Part shown: in pieces, positions 44,503 through 54,374 of the stretch
Position numbering within the stretch: position 1 is the first letter of the stretch
How the letters are laid out: the number at the start of each line of letters is the position of its first letter
Assembly (NCBI GenBank): GCA_017557425.1
Contig: JAFYYU010000016.1
Location: 186,001-250,000 of the forward strand
Length of the DNA stretch: 64,000 bases
From: Muribaculaceae bacterium
GTDB lineage: Bacteria > Bacteroidota > Bacteroidia > Bacteroidales > Muribaculaceae
Direction: 5' to 3'
The notes under the pieces: generated by a model
Databases searched by the model: none
What the model saw: the letters and a program-made list of their open reading frames with translations, nothing else
Told to the model about the DNA's origin: nothing
Position numbers and translations under genes: made by a program

Positions 44503-47337
44503 TTATTGGCCGAGTTCGGTTTTCAGGAAGTGTGCGGTTGCCGATTGGGGTGACTGTGCGACTTGCTCAGGTGTGCCGCATGCGATGACCTGTCCACCAC
44601 CCCTGCCCCCTTCGGGTCCCATGTCAATGATGTGGTCAGCGCACTTGATGATGTCCATGTTGTGTTCGATGACGATGACGGTGTTTCCCTTGTCGACGAG
44701 TCGGTTGAGTACACCCAGCAGCACCTTGATGTCCTCGAAGTGCAATCCCGTGGTCGGCTCGTCAAGGATATATACCGTCTTGCCGGTGTCCTTCTTGGCA
44801 AGTTCGCAGGCCAGTTTTACGCGTTGGCATTCTCCGCCCGACAGTGTGCTGGACGGTTGTCCTAACTTGATGTATCCCAGCCCCACGTCCTGAAGGACTT
44901 TGATCTTTCTCAGGATCGAGGGCACCGCGTCAAAGAACTCTACCGCCTGGTTGATGGTCATGTCAAGTACATCGGCAATGGACTTGCCTTTGAATTTCAC
45001 CTCCAACGTCTCACGGTTGTACCGCTTGCCGCCGCACTCCTCACAGGGGACCAGTACGTCAGGCAGGAAATTCATCTCAACGGTCTTGTAGCCGTTGCCG
45101 TTGCACTTCTCGCATCGCCCTCCACTGGTGTTGAATGAGAAGCGTCCGGGCTTGTAGGCACGGATTTTGGACTCGGGCAGGTTGACGAACAGGCTGCGGA
45201 TATCGGTAAACACGCCGGTATAGGTGGCCGCATTGGAGCGCGGAGTGCGCCCCAGGGGCATCTGGTCAACGGTGACCACCTTGTCCACGTTTTCAAGTCC
45301 CTCGACGCTGTCGTAGGGCATTGGTGCGGTATTGGAGCGGTAGAGCCGTTGGCTCAGGATGGGTTGCAGCGTGGCATTGATGAGCGTTGACTTGCCGCTG
45401 CCGCTGACGCCTGTCACACAGATGAAAGTGCCCAAAGGCAGTGTGACATCGACGCTCTTGAGGTTATTGCCTCGGCACCCCGTCAGGCGCAGGCTCTTGC
45501 CGTTGCCGGGACGCCTGTGTTTCGGTACTTCGATAGAGCGTGTGCCGTTCAGGTAGTCGGCGGTGAGCGTGTGCTGTTTGAGCAGCTGTGCCGGTGTGCC
45601 TGTGAACACGATATTGCCGCCCTTGCGTCCGGCCAGCGGACCGATGTCGATGACGTAATCGGCCTGGAGCATCATTTCCTTGTCATGCTCGACGACAAGG
45701 ATGGTATTGCCGTCGTCGCGCAGGGTCTTCAACGAGTTGATGAGCCGCTGGTTGTCGCGCTGGTGCAGGCCGATGGAGGGCTCGTCAAGGATATAGAGGA
45801 CATTGACCAGGCGAGAGCCGATCTGTGTGGCCAGCCTGATGCGCTGACTTTCTCCGCCTGATAGCGAAGCTGAGCTGCGGTTCAATGACATGTAGTCAAG
45901 CCCCACTTCCAGCAGGAAGTTGAGCCGGGAACTGATTTCCTTGACGATTTCACGGGCAATTTCCCACTGTACGGGGGTGACGTGGTTGTGAAGGTCCTCT
46001 ATCCAGTCCCGCAATTCGCTGATGTCCATTGCCGCAAGCTGAGCAATGTTCTTGCCATTGAGCCTGAAATGCAATGCCTCGCGGTTGAGTTTCGCTCCTC
46101 CGCACTCGGGACAGACGGCGCGTGAGAGGAATTGCTCGGCCCACTTCTGGGCTCCTGCGGTGGCCGTATCGTCCTGTAGCATCTCGATGTACTTGACCAC
46201 GCCATCAAATGTAAGGAAATAGTTGCTCGTGCTCAGTGTCTCGGTACGCAGGTTCAAGCGCTCATTGGTGCCGTTCAGGATGTCGTTGAGAGCCTCCTCG
46301 GGCAGTTCGCATAGCGGCGTATCGAGCGTGTAGCCATATTTCTCGCAGATAGCGGCGATTTGCCAGAATATCTGCACATTCTTGTATTTGCCCAGTGGAT
46401 TGATGCCTCCCGCCTTGATACTCAAGGTCATATCGGGCATGATTTTGCCCCTGTCGATGATGTTGACATAGCCAAGGCCCTTACAATGGGGACAGGCGCC
46501 TAATGGGGAGTTGAATGAGAAATTGTGCGGGGCGGGTTCCAGATAGGACAGCCCCGTGGCGGGATCCATGAGCGAGCGGCTGTAGTAACCCACCTCGCCG
46601 CTCTCGGCATCAAGAATCATCAGTTGCCCGTTGCCCTGCTTGAAGGCCAGGTCAGCCGTCTCGGCCAGGCGTTTGCTGTCCTTTTCATTGACTTTGAGCC
46701 GGTCCACGACAAGTTCCACGCTGTGGTTGACATAGCGGTCCAACTTCATGCCGAAGGTGATCTCGCGCAGCTCGCCATCGACGCGCACGTTGATATACCC
46801 CTTTTTGCGCAGGTTCTCAAACAGGTCTTTGTAGTGTCCCTTACGGTTCTTGACCATTGGGGCGAGGACATAGATGCGTCGCCCGTTGTAGCGCTCGAGA
46901 ATCAGGCTCAGGATCTTATCGATGGTGTATTTGACCATCTTCTCCCCCGACAGGTAGGAATAGGCATCGGCAGCGCGGGCATACAATAACCTGAGGTAGT
47001 CATAGACCTCGGTCGTCGTGCCCACGGTGCTGCGGGGGTTGCGGTTCACGGTCTTCTGCCCGATCGAGATGACAGGGCACAGGCCGGAGATTTTGTCCAC
47101 GTTAGGACGTTCCAGCATGCCGAGCATGTTACGGGCATAGGAAGAGAATGTTTCCAGATAGCGTCGTTGCCCCTCGGCAAACACCGTGTCAAATGCCAGC
47201 GACGATTTGCCGCTGCCACTCAAACCGGTGATAACGGTGAGCTTGTCGTGGGGAATTTCCACGTCGATGTTCTTGAGGTTGTGAACCTTGGCACCGAGCA
47301 CCTGGACGCATTCTATTTCTTGCCCGTTGAGTTTCAT
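44503..47337 (-). CDS. uvrA: excinuclease ABC subunit A
   Basis: 944 residues; the damage-scanning ATPase of nucleotide excision repair, acting as a dimer with UvrB. Two ABC modules: first Walker [10 protein letters not shown] (38-46) and signature [12 protein letters not shown], second Walker [10 protein letters not shown] (near 638) and [12 protein letters not shown]. Zinc-binding CxxC pairs occur in [27 protein letters not shown] and [10 protein letters not shown]. Size is normal. Adjacent lytic transglycosylase ends 31 bases upstream of its start, so the two may be cotranscribed. Confidence 0.97.
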   Translation of the reverse strand: MKLNGQEIECVQVLGAKVHNLKNIDVEIPHDKLTVITGLSGSGKSSLAFDTVFAEGQRRYLETFSSYARNMLGMLERPNVDKISGLCPVISIGQKTVNRNPRSTVGTTTEVYDYLRLLYARAADAYSYLSGEKMVKYTIDKILSLILERYNGRRIYVLAPMVKNRKGHYKDLFENLRKKGYINVRVDGELREITFGMKLDRYVNHSVELVVDRLKVNEKDSKRLAETADLAFKQGNGQLMILDAESGEVGYYSRSLMDPATGLSYLEPAPHNFSFNSPLGACPHCKGLGYVNIIDRGKIMPDMTLSIKAGGINPLGKYKNVQIFWQIAAICEKYGYTLDTPLCELPEEALNDILNGTNERLNLRTETLSTSNYFLTFDGVVKYIEMLQDDTATAGAQKWAEQFLSRAVCPECGGAKLNREALHFRLNGKNIAQLAAMDISELRDWIEDLHNHVTPVQWEIAREIVKEISSRLNFLLEVGLDYMSLNRSSASLSGGESQRIRLATQIGSRLVNVLYILDEPSIGLHQRDNQRLINSLKTLRDDGNTILVVEHDKEMMLQADYVIDIGPLAGRKGGNIVFTGTPAQLLKQHTLTADYLNGTRSIEVPKHRRPGNGKSLRLTGCRGNNLKSVDVTLPLGTFICVTGVSGSGKSTLINATLQPILSQRLYRSNTAPMPYDSVEGLENVDKVVTVDQMPLGRTPRSNAATYTGVFTDIRSLFVNLPESKIRAYKPGRFSFNTSGGRCEKCNGNGYKTVEMNFLPDVLVPCEECGGKRYNRETLEVKFKGKSIADVLDMTINQAVEFFDAVPSILRKIKVLQDVGLGYIKLGQPSSTLSGGECQRVKLACELAKKDTGKTVYILDEPTTGLHFEDIKVLLGVLNRLVDKGNTVIVIEHNMDIIKCADHIIDMGPEGGRGGGQVIACGTPEQVAQSPQSATAHFLKTELGQ

Positions 47338-47368
47338 GAGTTGGCTCTATGTCTTGCAGCTGTCGGGT

Positions 47369-48328
47369 TTAGTCGATGACCCAATCCTTGTTGTAAACGG
47401 TGAAGGTGCGTTTGCTGCGGTACAGCTCACTCTGCTTGGGAATGCGCACCTTGTAGGTCTTGCCCGAGGCGTTGGTGAGTTTGGTGGAACGTATCCACGG
47501 GTTGGCCTCGCGCAGTTGTGCATAGGTGATGCCCTTGCCCTTGGCCCAGTCAATCCAGCTGGCCACGGCTCCCGTGACCTCAACTGTGGTATAGTCCACC
47601 GGCTGGTACAGGTGCTTGCGGGAGAAACGGTAGCCGTAGCGTTTGGGTGATTCCATCACCAGCTTGTAGGCGATGATGCGGAACACATATCGTGAAGTCT
47701 CTTGGACCAGATACAGGTCAAAGGAGTTGTCCACCTTCTGCTTCGACAGCTCGTTGGAGAGCTTTTGCATTCCCGCGTTGTAGCTTGCGGCAACAGTGGG
47801 CCAGTGGCCGTATTTCTTGTAGGCCGCCTTCAGATACTTGCAGGCGGCAATGGTCGATTTCTCGGGGTCGTAGCGCTCGTCCACCTCGTCGCCCACTTCT
47901 AGGCCGTAATCACGGCCTGTCCCTGCCAGCAGTTGCCACATGCCCGCCGCCTTGGCGCTGGAGTAGGCATTATAGTCCATAGAACTCTCGGTAACGGCCA
48001 GGTACAGGAAATCTAGAGGCACGCCCTGCTCCTTGAGCAGCTTGGCAAGAACGGGGAAATAGCGGTTGGCGCGCTTGAAACACAGTTCGGTCGTCGTCTG
48101 ACCGTAGATGATGCCGGTCAACTCGCGGTCCAGGCGTTCGGCCATGTCCAGGCGGTCAAAGCTCACCTTTTCACCCGCAAACGTCACGCTTGTCGGGATG
48201 TCAGGGCTTGCCGTCGTGCTGAATACGGGCGACGCTGTTGATGTCTTGCTGTATTCTCTTTTGAGTTGTGCATGGCCTGTGATGGATAGGGTCATCAGCA
48301 AGGCGGCCATCAATATGATTCTCTTCAT
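47369..48328 (-). CDS. SLT-type lytic transglycosylase (MltD-like), exported
   Basis: 319 residues from the ATG that begins a signal peptide (MKRIILMAALLMTLSITGHA); the frame is open further upstream, but without a leader-like sequence. The SLT domain has the catalytic Glu114 in LAVTESSMDYNA, then SSAKAAGMWQL and AASYNAGM, all typical. It cleaves peptidoglycan between MurNAc and GlcNAc, leaving anhydroMurNAc. The C-terminal 60 residues (TYAQLREANPWIRSTKL...KVRIP) look like a degenerate LysM cell-wall-binding module. Lies between uvrA and the T9SS cargo gene, on one strand. Confidence 0.9.
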   Translation of the reverse strand: MKRIILMAALLMTLSITGHAQLKREYSKTSTASPVFSTTASPDIPTSVTFAGEKVSFDRLDMAERLDRELTGIIYGQTTTELCFKRANRYFPVLAKLLKEQGVPLDFLYLAVTESSMDYNAYSSAKAAGMWQLLAGTGRDYGLEVGDEVDERYDPEKSTIAACKYLKAAYKKYGHWPTVAASYNAGMQKLSNELSKQKVDNSFDLYLVQETSRYVFRIIAYKLVMESPKRYGYRFSRKHLYQPVDYTTVEVTGAVASWIDWAKGKGITYAQLREANPWIRSTKLTNASGKTYKVRIPKQSELYRSKRTFTVYNKDWVID

Positions 48329-48374
48329 TAGGTTGTCGATTCTCTGTTGCCCGCTGCAACAATTAACTGTTGAT

Positions 48375-49733
48375 TCAATATCCGCCTCCAGTGTCCATTC
48401 CGCCGCCTCCCGACGTGCCATTGGCGCCTTTCTTGTAACGCAGGATGGTGATGTCACCGCGCTTCTTGTATTTCACGCCATCGCTGCCGGTTGCCGTCAC
48501 CACATAATAATAGACGCCAGTGTCAACCAGGCGGCCCTTATAGGTGCCGTCCCATCCGCTGCCGGGGTCGGTGAATTCACACACGCACGTTCCCCAGCGG
48601 TTGAAAATCCAGCAGTGAAAATCTACAAGAGACTTGTAGGAAACCTTCCACACGTCGTTCACGCCCTCGGTCGAACCTGGAGAGAACACATTGGGGCATA
48701 CCAGCTCGCTCTCGCTCACGGTGATGGTGTAGGTCTCGCCATAAAACTCGCATGTGCCGGCAGCGTTAGCCACCCTGTAGCGCATGTAATAGGTGCCGGC
48801 GTCGTTAAAGGTGTAATCCACCTCGTCCTGGTTGTATTGCAGGATGATGTCCTCAAAATCGGGGTCTGAAGCCATTTCCCACACGCGGTACACCACGGCA
48901 TCGGTGGGATAGCCCGTGAACACAATGTGCACCGGCGCCGAGCCGCCCAACCCGTTGTCAAGGCCTTTCTCATTGTTGTTGCCTCGCATCTCCTGCACGG
49001 CACTCGAACCACAGCTCACGGCTTGCGTCTGGTAGTACTGGCTCTCGATGGTCTCTTCAAGTACCCACTGCCTCAGGAACTGGTCTCCAGATAGCAGGAA
49101 AACCGTGTTGCACAGCGGCGGATCGATTTGGATGCCTTCGTCCAGGCTCTCAAAGGAGTCCACGATGGGCTGCTCCTGCCAGTGTGTGCTGTCGTCCCAT
49201 ACCAGGGTGTTGTAGGTCAACGTGATCTCGCGGTCAAGCACTCTGGAGTGTCCGTTGACGGTGGTGTAGGGAATCTTGTGCGCGGTGCCGTCCACCCTGA
49301 AGCTCAGCAGGCTACAGGGCGTGTCATCGATAAAGAACATGTCGTTGAGTTCCAGGTAGTAGTCGGCATAGTTGACCACCCAGCAGTAATATGGATGGTT
49401 GCTACCTTCTTGGATCTTGTAACCGATATTGGGTGTGATCTTATCCAGTGTGGTTGCCATACCGTTCCAGCGCAGATCGGTAACCGGCTCGATAACAAGA
49501 CTGCCGTTTTGATAGTAAAAGTTTTCCCATGTCGCCGGTTCACCGGTCGACGAGTTGAAGGACATGCTTACCCCCTGGGTGTCATAAACCACAAAGATCT
49601 TATCCAGACCCGTGGTTGGCTCGGGGGTCACCTCGATGACAGGATAATCACCCACATTAGTAAACGTCACCTGAGCGCCCGCTGACAACAAAGCCAGCGC
49701 GGCCGCCATGAGCGAAATCAACTTCTTGTTCAT
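48375..49733 (-). CDS. secreted protein with T9SS type B (gliding-type) C-terminal domain
   Basis: 452 residues with signal peptide (MNKKLISLMAAALALLSAGA); the ATG is preferred over a GTG three codons upstream. The N-terminal part (about 25-330) is beta-rich without a recognised domain, apart from an Ig/PKD-like segment (YPTDAVVYRVWEMASDPDFE, about 275-294). The C-terminal ~85 residues are the type B sorting domain: CPNVFSPGSTEGVNDVWK, IFNRWGTCVCEF, WDGTYKGRLVDTGVYYYV and the GDITILR end. This targets it through the type IX secretion system. A Gly-rich tail (GTSGGGGMDTGGGY) extends beyond the domain, which is unusual. Confidence 0.85.
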   Translation of the reverse strand: MNKKLISLMAAALALLSAGAQVTFTNVGDYPVIEVTPEPTTGLDKIFVVYDTQGVSMSFNSSTGEPATWENFYYQNGSLVIEPVTDLRWNGMATTLDKITPNIGYKIQEGSNHPYYCWVVNYADYYLELNDMFFIDDTPCSLLSFRVDGTAHKIPYTTVNGHSRVLDREITLTYNTLVWDDSTHWQEQPIVDSFESLDEGIQIDPPLCNTVFLLSGDQFLRQWVLEETIESQYYQTQAVSCGSSAVQEMRGNNNEKGLDNGLGGSAPVHIVFTGYPTDAVVYRVWEMASDPDFEDIILQYNQDEVDYTFNDAGTYYMRYRVANAAGTCEFYGETYTITVSESELVCPNVFSPGSTEGVNDVWKVSYKSLVDFHCWIFNRWGTCVCEFTDPGSGWDGTYKGRLVDTGVYYYVVTATGSDGVKYKKRGDITILRYKKGANGTSGGGGMDTGGGY

Positions 49734-49796
49734 AGTGCGCACTTGATATTTCTTTTATATAATAACGTGCAGCCTCGCTGGTTATTGCCCTGACAA

Positions 49797-49895
49797 GGAA
49801 ACAATAGTGCAAGCCGAGAGGAGAACAAAAGAATTCATTCTTTTTTATCCCGAGGCGACGCCTATTGTGCCCAAGCCGAAGGCGCAGGGAAACAA
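49797..49895. repeat. promoter-associated dispersed element at the T9SS cargo gene
   Basis: Copy of the element seen at glnA: GTGCAAGCCGAGAGGAG, a degenerate A/T hairpin (ACAAAAGAATTCATTCTTTTTT), ATCCCGAGGCGACGCC. ACAATAG at its gene-proximal edge is matched by CTATTGT (49862-49868) at the far edge. GGAAACAA occurs on both sides (49797-49804, 49888-49895). On the minus strand TTTG (49826-49829) lies 19 bases from TATTGTTT, a weak -7 box. Confidence 0.75.
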
Positions 49896-49945
49896 GCCTG
49901 AACAATGTACCATGAGGGGCACTAGACTTGGAGCATACTACTGCC

Positions 49946-52528
49946 TTAAAGGATGACGTTGATGATGATGTTGATGATGGCGTTGATATCGGCGATGTTC
50001 ACCTCGCCGTCACCATTCACGTCGGCACGGCCTTCATAGGTGTCGAGATCCCCCAGGATAACGCCAATCACACAATTCACATCAGCGATGTTCACCTCGC
50101 CATCGGCGTTCACGTCACCTGGATTGGTAATCACGTCATATAAGCCAGTTAGATAGCCTGGGTCGCTCGGGCCGCCGTCGATGTGGGCACGGGTGGCATC
50201 CACATGGTTTTCATCATAAACTGTCCCTTGCCCTCCCACAAGATGGGTGCAGCCCAAAAACATTTCACCGGATTCAGTGACGGCATCAACATTCCAGTCA
50301 TTACCGGCATAGATTGTTTCCAGATGACTGCAGCCCTTGAACATGCCACCCATGTCTGTCACATTTGCGGTGTTAAAGCCACTCAAGTCAAGTGATGCCA
50401 ACGATTCGCAGCCCTGGAACATGTATTCCATTTCTGTTGAGTTAGAGGTGTTGAGTTTGCTCAAGTCCATGGAAACCAATGATTTGCAGTCATCAAACAG
50501 ATAGCCCATGTATTTCACATTCGAGGTATTGAAGCCACTTATGTCAAGGGACATCAATGAACGGCAGCCAGCAAACATGCCTGCCATGTCTTTCAAACTA
50601 TCTGCCTTGAAGCCATTCAGATTCAGAGAAGTCAAAGTATCGCAGTCCGAGAACATACGTGCCATACTGGTCACTTTCGCAGTGTTGAAAGCACTCAAGT
50701 CAAGCGAAAGCAATGAATCGCAGTCATAGAACATGGCCCACATGGTTGTCACATTCCCGGTATTGAAATTGCTCAAATCGATGGATTTCAACGTTTTACA
50801 GCCAGCGAACATTCTTCTCATGTCGGTCACTGAGTCGGTCTTCAGATAATTGATTCCAGTAATGGAGTCAAGCCTATTCATTCCGCTGAACCAACCGAAA
50901 GTGGAAGTTGGGCGGGCAGCGACAAACGTGCTGTCAAACACCACCTGGGTAATGCCGGCAGCACCATTAAACCAACCAGGATTGGTTGCCCCGGTATTCA
51001 GCAAATAGGAAGTGCCCGGGCGGGAGTATCGCAAATTGTCATTATAGAACGTCAACGTCGTCGTTTGATCAGTGGAAAGAGTTGCATAGGCCTCCCTCTT
51101 TATGCTCAGGTAGCCCGGATTGGAGGGGCCACCGTCTATATGGGCATAGGCGGCATCCATGTGGTTTTCATCATAAGTTGTGCCCTGCTCACCCACAAGA
51201 CTGGTACAGCCATAGAACATGCCACCGGATCTTGTCACCGAATCTGTCGACCAGCCATTGCCAGCGTAGATAGTTTCCAGATGATTGCAGCCCCAGAACA
51301 TTGACTCCATGTTTTTTACATTCTCGGTGTTGAAACTTCTCAGGTCAAGAGATGTCAAAGATTTGCAGTCTGAAAACATGGCTGCCATTTCTGTCACATT
51401 CGAAGTATTGAAACTACTCAGGTCAACGGATGTCAAATGTGTACAATTTGAGAACATGCCTATCATGTTTGTCACATTTGCGGTATTAAAGTTACTCAGG
51501 TCAAGGGAAGTCAAAGAGTCGCAGTATAAAAACATTTGTGTCATGTTGGTTACATTCGAGGTGTTGAAGCCACTCAAGTCTAGGGATGTCAATGATCTGC
51601 AGCCTTCAAACATACAAGCCATGTCGGTCACATTCTCGGTGTTGAAACTGCTCAGGTCTAGGGCTGGCAATGAAAAGCAGCCACCGAACATGCCTAACAT
51701 GTTTGTCACCTTCGAGGTGTTAAAACAACTTAGGTTAAGGGAAGTCAATGATCTGCATTGATCGAACATTAACCTCATGTCTGTCACATTCGCGGTGTTG
51801 AAGCCACTCAGGTCAAGGGAGGTCAAAGAATAGCAGCTTGCAAACATTTCCCACATGTTTGTCACCTTTGAGGTATTAAAGCCACTAACGTCAAGGGATG
51901 TCAATGATTCGCAGTCATGGAACATGCCAAACATGTTTGTCACATTCGAGGTGTTAATGCCGCTCAGGTCAATGGATACCAGAGAACGGCTTTCAGCGAA
52001 CATAAATTCCATATTTGTCACATTCGCGGTGTTGAAGGCACTCACGTCAAGGGATGTCAAAGCATAGCAGTTTGCGAACATGGCTCTCATGGTTGTCACC
52101 TTCGCAGTGTTAAAACCGCTCACGTCTAGAGAAATCAAGGATTTGCAGCCGTTGAACATACCTTCCATGTCGGTCACCGAATCGGTCTTTAAGTATTTGA
52201 TCCCGGTAATGAAGCCAAGCTTGTCCATCCCTAGAAACCAAACACGAGTGGAAGTGGGATGGGCATCGACAAATGTGGTGTCAAACACCACCTTGAAAAC
52301 TTTGTCTCTGTTCTCAAGCCATTTGGGAACACTGTCCTGTGCATTCACCAAATAGGACGTGCCCTGGCGGGAACTGCGCTGATCATCGTAGAAAAAGGTC
52401 AACGTGCTGTCGGCTTCGGTAAACACCGAGTAGGCCTCTTGTCCCAAGGCGGCAATTGATGTAAGCGTCAGCATCAGCAGCATCAGGCATCGGCCCATAG
52501 TTATCTTGAAAAATTGTGGTCGTTTCAT
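49946..52528 (-). CDS. BspA-like surface protein with duplicated DUF285 repeat arrays and dockerin-like end
   Basis: 860 residues. After a signal peptide (about 1-30, ending SIAALGQ) the protein has two homologous halves. Each has a head (starts AYSVF or AYATL, includes GTSYL, VVFDxTFV and GIxYLKTDSV), an array of 26-residue repeats of the form TNMxxMFxxCxSLTSLDLS-GFNTANV, and a cap (HLETIYAGN, GCTxLVGxQGT, IDGGPSxPGYL). The first array has eleven repeats plus a capping one, the second six plus one. The C-terminal ~60 residues are two calcium-binding dockerin-like loops (DVNADGEVNIADV, DVNGDGEVNIADI). DUF285/BspA repeats are surface adhesins; no T9SS domain is visible. Confidence 0.9.
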   Translation of the reverse strand: MKRPQFFKITMGRCLMLLMLTLTSIAALGQEAYSVFTEADSTLTFFYDDQRSSRQGTSYLVNAQDSVPKWLENRDKVFKVVFDTTFVDAHPTSTRVWFLGMDKLGFITGIKYLKTDSVTDMEGMFNGCKSLISLDVSGFNTAKVTTMRAMFANCYALTSLDVSAFNTANVTNMEFMFAESRSLVSIDLSGINTSNVTNMFGMFHDCESLTSLDVSGFNTSKVTNMWEMFASCYSLTSLDLSGFNTANVTDMRLMFDQCRSLTSLNLSCFNTSKVTNMLGMFGGCFSLPALDLSSFNTENVTDMACMFEGCRSLTSLDLSGFNTSNVTNMTQMFLYCDSLTSLDLSNFNTANVTNMIGMFSNCTHLTSVDLSSFNTSNVTEMAAMFSDCKSLTSLDLRSFNTENVKNMESMFWGCNHLETIYAGNGWSTDSVTRSGGMFYGCTSLVGEQGTTYDENHMDAAYAHIDGGPSNPGYLSIKREAYATLSTDQTTTLTFYNDNLRYSRPGTSYLLNTGATNPGWFNGAAGITQVVFDSTFVAARPTSTFGWFSGMNRLDSITGINYLKTDSVTDMRRMFAGCKTLKSIDLSNFNTGNVTTMWAMFYDCDSLLSLDLSAFNTAKVTSMARMFSDCDTLTSLNLNGFKADSLKDMAGMFAGCRSLMSLDISGFNTSNVKYMGYLFDDCKSLVSMDLSKLNTSNSTEMEYMFQGCESLASLDLSGFNTANVTDMGGMFKGCSHLETIYAGNDWNVDAVTESGEMFLGCTHLVGGQGTVYDENHVDATRAHIDGGPSDPGYLTGLYDVITNPGDVNADGEVNIADVNCVIGVILGDLDTYEGRADVNGDGEVNIADINAIINIIINVIL

Positions 52529-52569
52529 TGTCAAAAGTTTATGTTGTTTAATTCCATTGATTGACACGA

Positions 52570-52577
52570 CAAAAATA
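52570..52577 (-). promoter_or_regulatory. -7 box of the BspA-like gene
   Basis: TATTTTTG on the minus strand, 42 bases before the start codon; no -33 box at the usual distance. Confidence 0.45.
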
Positions 52578-52665
52578 GTATTTTTCCCTCAAAATAAGAG
52601 TAACAATGGAACTTTTCTTTTGACTTTCGGTTGAATAGAGCCAACTGTCAGGAAATGAAAAATAT

Positions 52666-52697
52666 TTTGCTTTTCCGCTTAGCTTTCACTACCTTTG
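52666..52697 (+). promoter_or_regulatory. promoter of the C_GCAxxG gene
   Basis: TTTG (52666-52669), 20-base spacer, TACCTTTG (52690-52697). Confidence 0.75.
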
Positions 52698-52728
52698 CGG
52701 TAGATTATACATATTATATATTTGAAGA

Positions 52729-53133
52729 ATGATGGAAGAGAACGACATGATGAACGGGATGCCGCGTCGCGAGCGGGCGGTGATGTATAAGCGTAGCTAT
52801 AACTGCTGCCAGGCCGTGCTGTTGGCCTTCGCCCCTGAGTTGGGATTGCCCGAGGAAAAATTACTGGCGATGGGTGCCTGTTTCGGCAGCGGAATGGGGT
52901 GCATGGAGGAGACCTGCGGCGCCTTGTGCGGCGCGCAGATAGCGCAGGGGTTGTTGAAATTTGACAACCGCCGCATGAACCCCCAGGCCAGCCAGTTGAG
53001 GGCCGAGTTTGAGCAGCGTTGCGGCGCCACGCGGTGCAAGGACCTGAAGGGCGTGGGCAGTGACCGCGGTGTGCTGTGCTCCTGTGAGGACTGTGTGCGT
53101 CATGCTGTGGAATCGTTGGAACAGATGCTGTAG
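52729..53133 (+). CDS. C_GCAxxG_C_C family redox protein
   Basis: 134 residues with a cysteine pattern typical of the C_GCAxxG_C_C family: YNCCQAVL (about 24-31), MGACFGSGMGCMEETCGA (about 47-64), CGATRC and CSCEDCV near the C-terminus. The family, widespread in anaerobes, probably binds a metal or cluster, or does redox chemistry; no reaction is established. Either of two consecutive ATGs may be the start. It has its own consensus promoter, and a short perfect hairpin (GAGGGC TTGTT GCCCTC, 53192-53208) lies before the mreB promoter element. Confidence 0.87.
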   Translation: MMEENDMMNGMPRRERAVMYKRSYNCCQAVLLAFAPELGLPEEKLLAMGACFGSGMGCMEETCGALCGAQIAQGLLKFDNRRMNPQASQLRAEFEQRCGATRCKDLKGVGSDRGVLCSCEDCVRHAVESLEQML

Positions 53134-53184
53134 TTTTTTCTAAAAACTACATGAAAACATAGCGATATATTGCCGAATAATCAC

Positions 53185-53277
53185 TAATGTTGAGGGCTTG
53201 TTGCCCTCGAAATTAGGCGGCGTCTCAACAAAAACAAAAATTATTTTTGTTTTTGTGTTCGACTTGCACTAATTTTG
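53185..53277. repeat. promoter-associated dispersed element at mreB
   Basis: In plus orientation: CTAATGTTG, hairpin, CGAAATTAG, GCGGCGTCTC, an A/T hairpin (AAACAAAAATTATTTTTGTTT), GTTCGACTTGCAC and then the -7 box TAATTTTG. Same order as the glnA, nifJ and T9SS-cargo copies. The inverted copy CGAAATTAG (53208-53216) pairs with CTAATTTTG (53269-53277). Confidence 0.75.
53246..53277 (+). promoter_or_regulatory. mreB promoter supplied by repeat element
   Basis: TTTG (53246-53249), exactly 20 bases, TAATTTTG (53270-53277). Confidence 0.75.
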
Positions 53278-53344
53278 CAGTCCAATAAAAGAGAGAGTTT
53301 TTTAATAGATTCATAACTAACTATCAAACATACAGATAACAATC

Positions 53345-54367
53345 ATGGGATGGTTTTCATTCACACAAGAGATCGCTGTCGATTTAGGAACAGCCAACAC
53401 CATTATCATCCATAACGACCGCATCGTCATCGACGAGCCGTCGGTTGTAGCCCTTGACTCCAAGACCAACAAGCCCATTGCCGTGGGTGAACGTGCCCGC
53501 GAGATGCACGGCAAGGTCCACGAGGGCATCCGCACCGTGCGCCCCTTGAGCGACGGTGTCATTGCCGACTTCAACGCTGCCGAGCACATGATTCGCGGCA
53601 TGATCAAGAAGGTGAGCGCCAAGAATCACTGGTTCTCGCCCTCGCTGCGCATGGTCGTGTGTGTCCCCTCGGGTTCGACCGAGGTCGAGATCCGCGCCGT
53701 GCGTGACTCGAGCGAGCATGCCGGTGGACGTGACGTCTATATGATTTATGAGCCCATGGCTGCCGCGCTGGGTATCGGCCTTGACGTGCTGGCGCCCGAG
53801 GGCAACATGATTGTTGACATCGGTGGCGGTACGACCGAGATTGCAGTTATCTCGCTGGGCGGTATCGTGAGCAACAAGAGCATCCGCACCGCCGGTGACG
53901 ACCTGACCGAGGACATCCAGGAGCACATGCGCCGCGCCCACAACGTGCGCGTGGGTGAGCGTACTGCCGAGGCCATCAAGATCAACGTCGGTTCGGCATT
54001 GACCGATCTGGGCCCCGATGCCCCCGAGGACTTCATCATCCATGGCCCCAACCAGGTCAACTCGCTGCCCCTCGAGGTGCCCGTGACCTACCAGGAGGTG
54101 TGCCACTGCATCGAGAAGTCTATCTCCAAGATCGAGGCTGCCGTACTGAGCGCCCTGGAACAGACTCCTCCCGAGCTGTATCAGGACATCGTCCACAACG
54201 GCATCTTCCTGACCGGTGGCGGCGCCCTGCTGCGCGGTCTTGACAAGCGCTTGACCGACAAGATCGGTATCGAGTTCCATGTTGCCGAGGATCCCCTGCA
54301 CGCTGTGGCCAAGGGTACCGGCATCGCCCTGAAGAACATCAAGCACTTCAAGTTCCTCATGCGGTAA
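53345..54367 (+). CDS. mreB: rod-shape actin homologue MreB
   Basis: 340 residues. The actin-fold ATPase assembles into membrane-bound filaments that guide the elongasome. Phosphate 1 is VDLGTANTIIIH (about 13-24), phosphate 2 IVDIGGGTTEIAVIS (about 158-172) and the adenosine loop ITGGGALLRG-like LTGGGALLRGLD (about 285-296). N-terminal MGWFSF provides the amphipathic membrane anchor. Rod-shape genes mreC, mreD, mrdA and rodA follow. Its promoter lies in a dispersed element. The gap to mreC contains heptamer repeats but no terminator. Confidence 0.97.
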   Translation: MGWFSFTQEIAVDLGTANTIIIHNDRIVIDEPSVVALDSKTNKPIAVGERAREMHGKVHEGIRTVRPLSDGVIADFNAAEHMIRGMIKKVSAKNHWFSPSLRMVVCVPSGSTEVEIRAVRDSSEHAGGRDVYMIYEPMAAALGIGLDVLAPEGNMIVDIGGGTTEIAVISLGGIVSNKSIRTAGDDLTEDIQEHMRRAHNVRVGERTAEAIKINVGSALTDLGPDAPEDFIIHGPNQVNSLPLEVPVTYQEVCHCIEKSISKIEAAVLSALEQTPPELYQDIVHNGIFLTGGGALLRGLDKRLTDKIGIEFHVAEDPLHAVAKGTGIALKNIKHFKFLMR

Positions 54368-54374
54368 TTTTTTC

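Noticed and set aside
50300-52200. 78-base periodic repeats resembling a CRISPR array
   Set aside because: The periodicity is the coding of 26-residue DUF285 repeats in a single open frame; units are similar throughout without distinct spacers.
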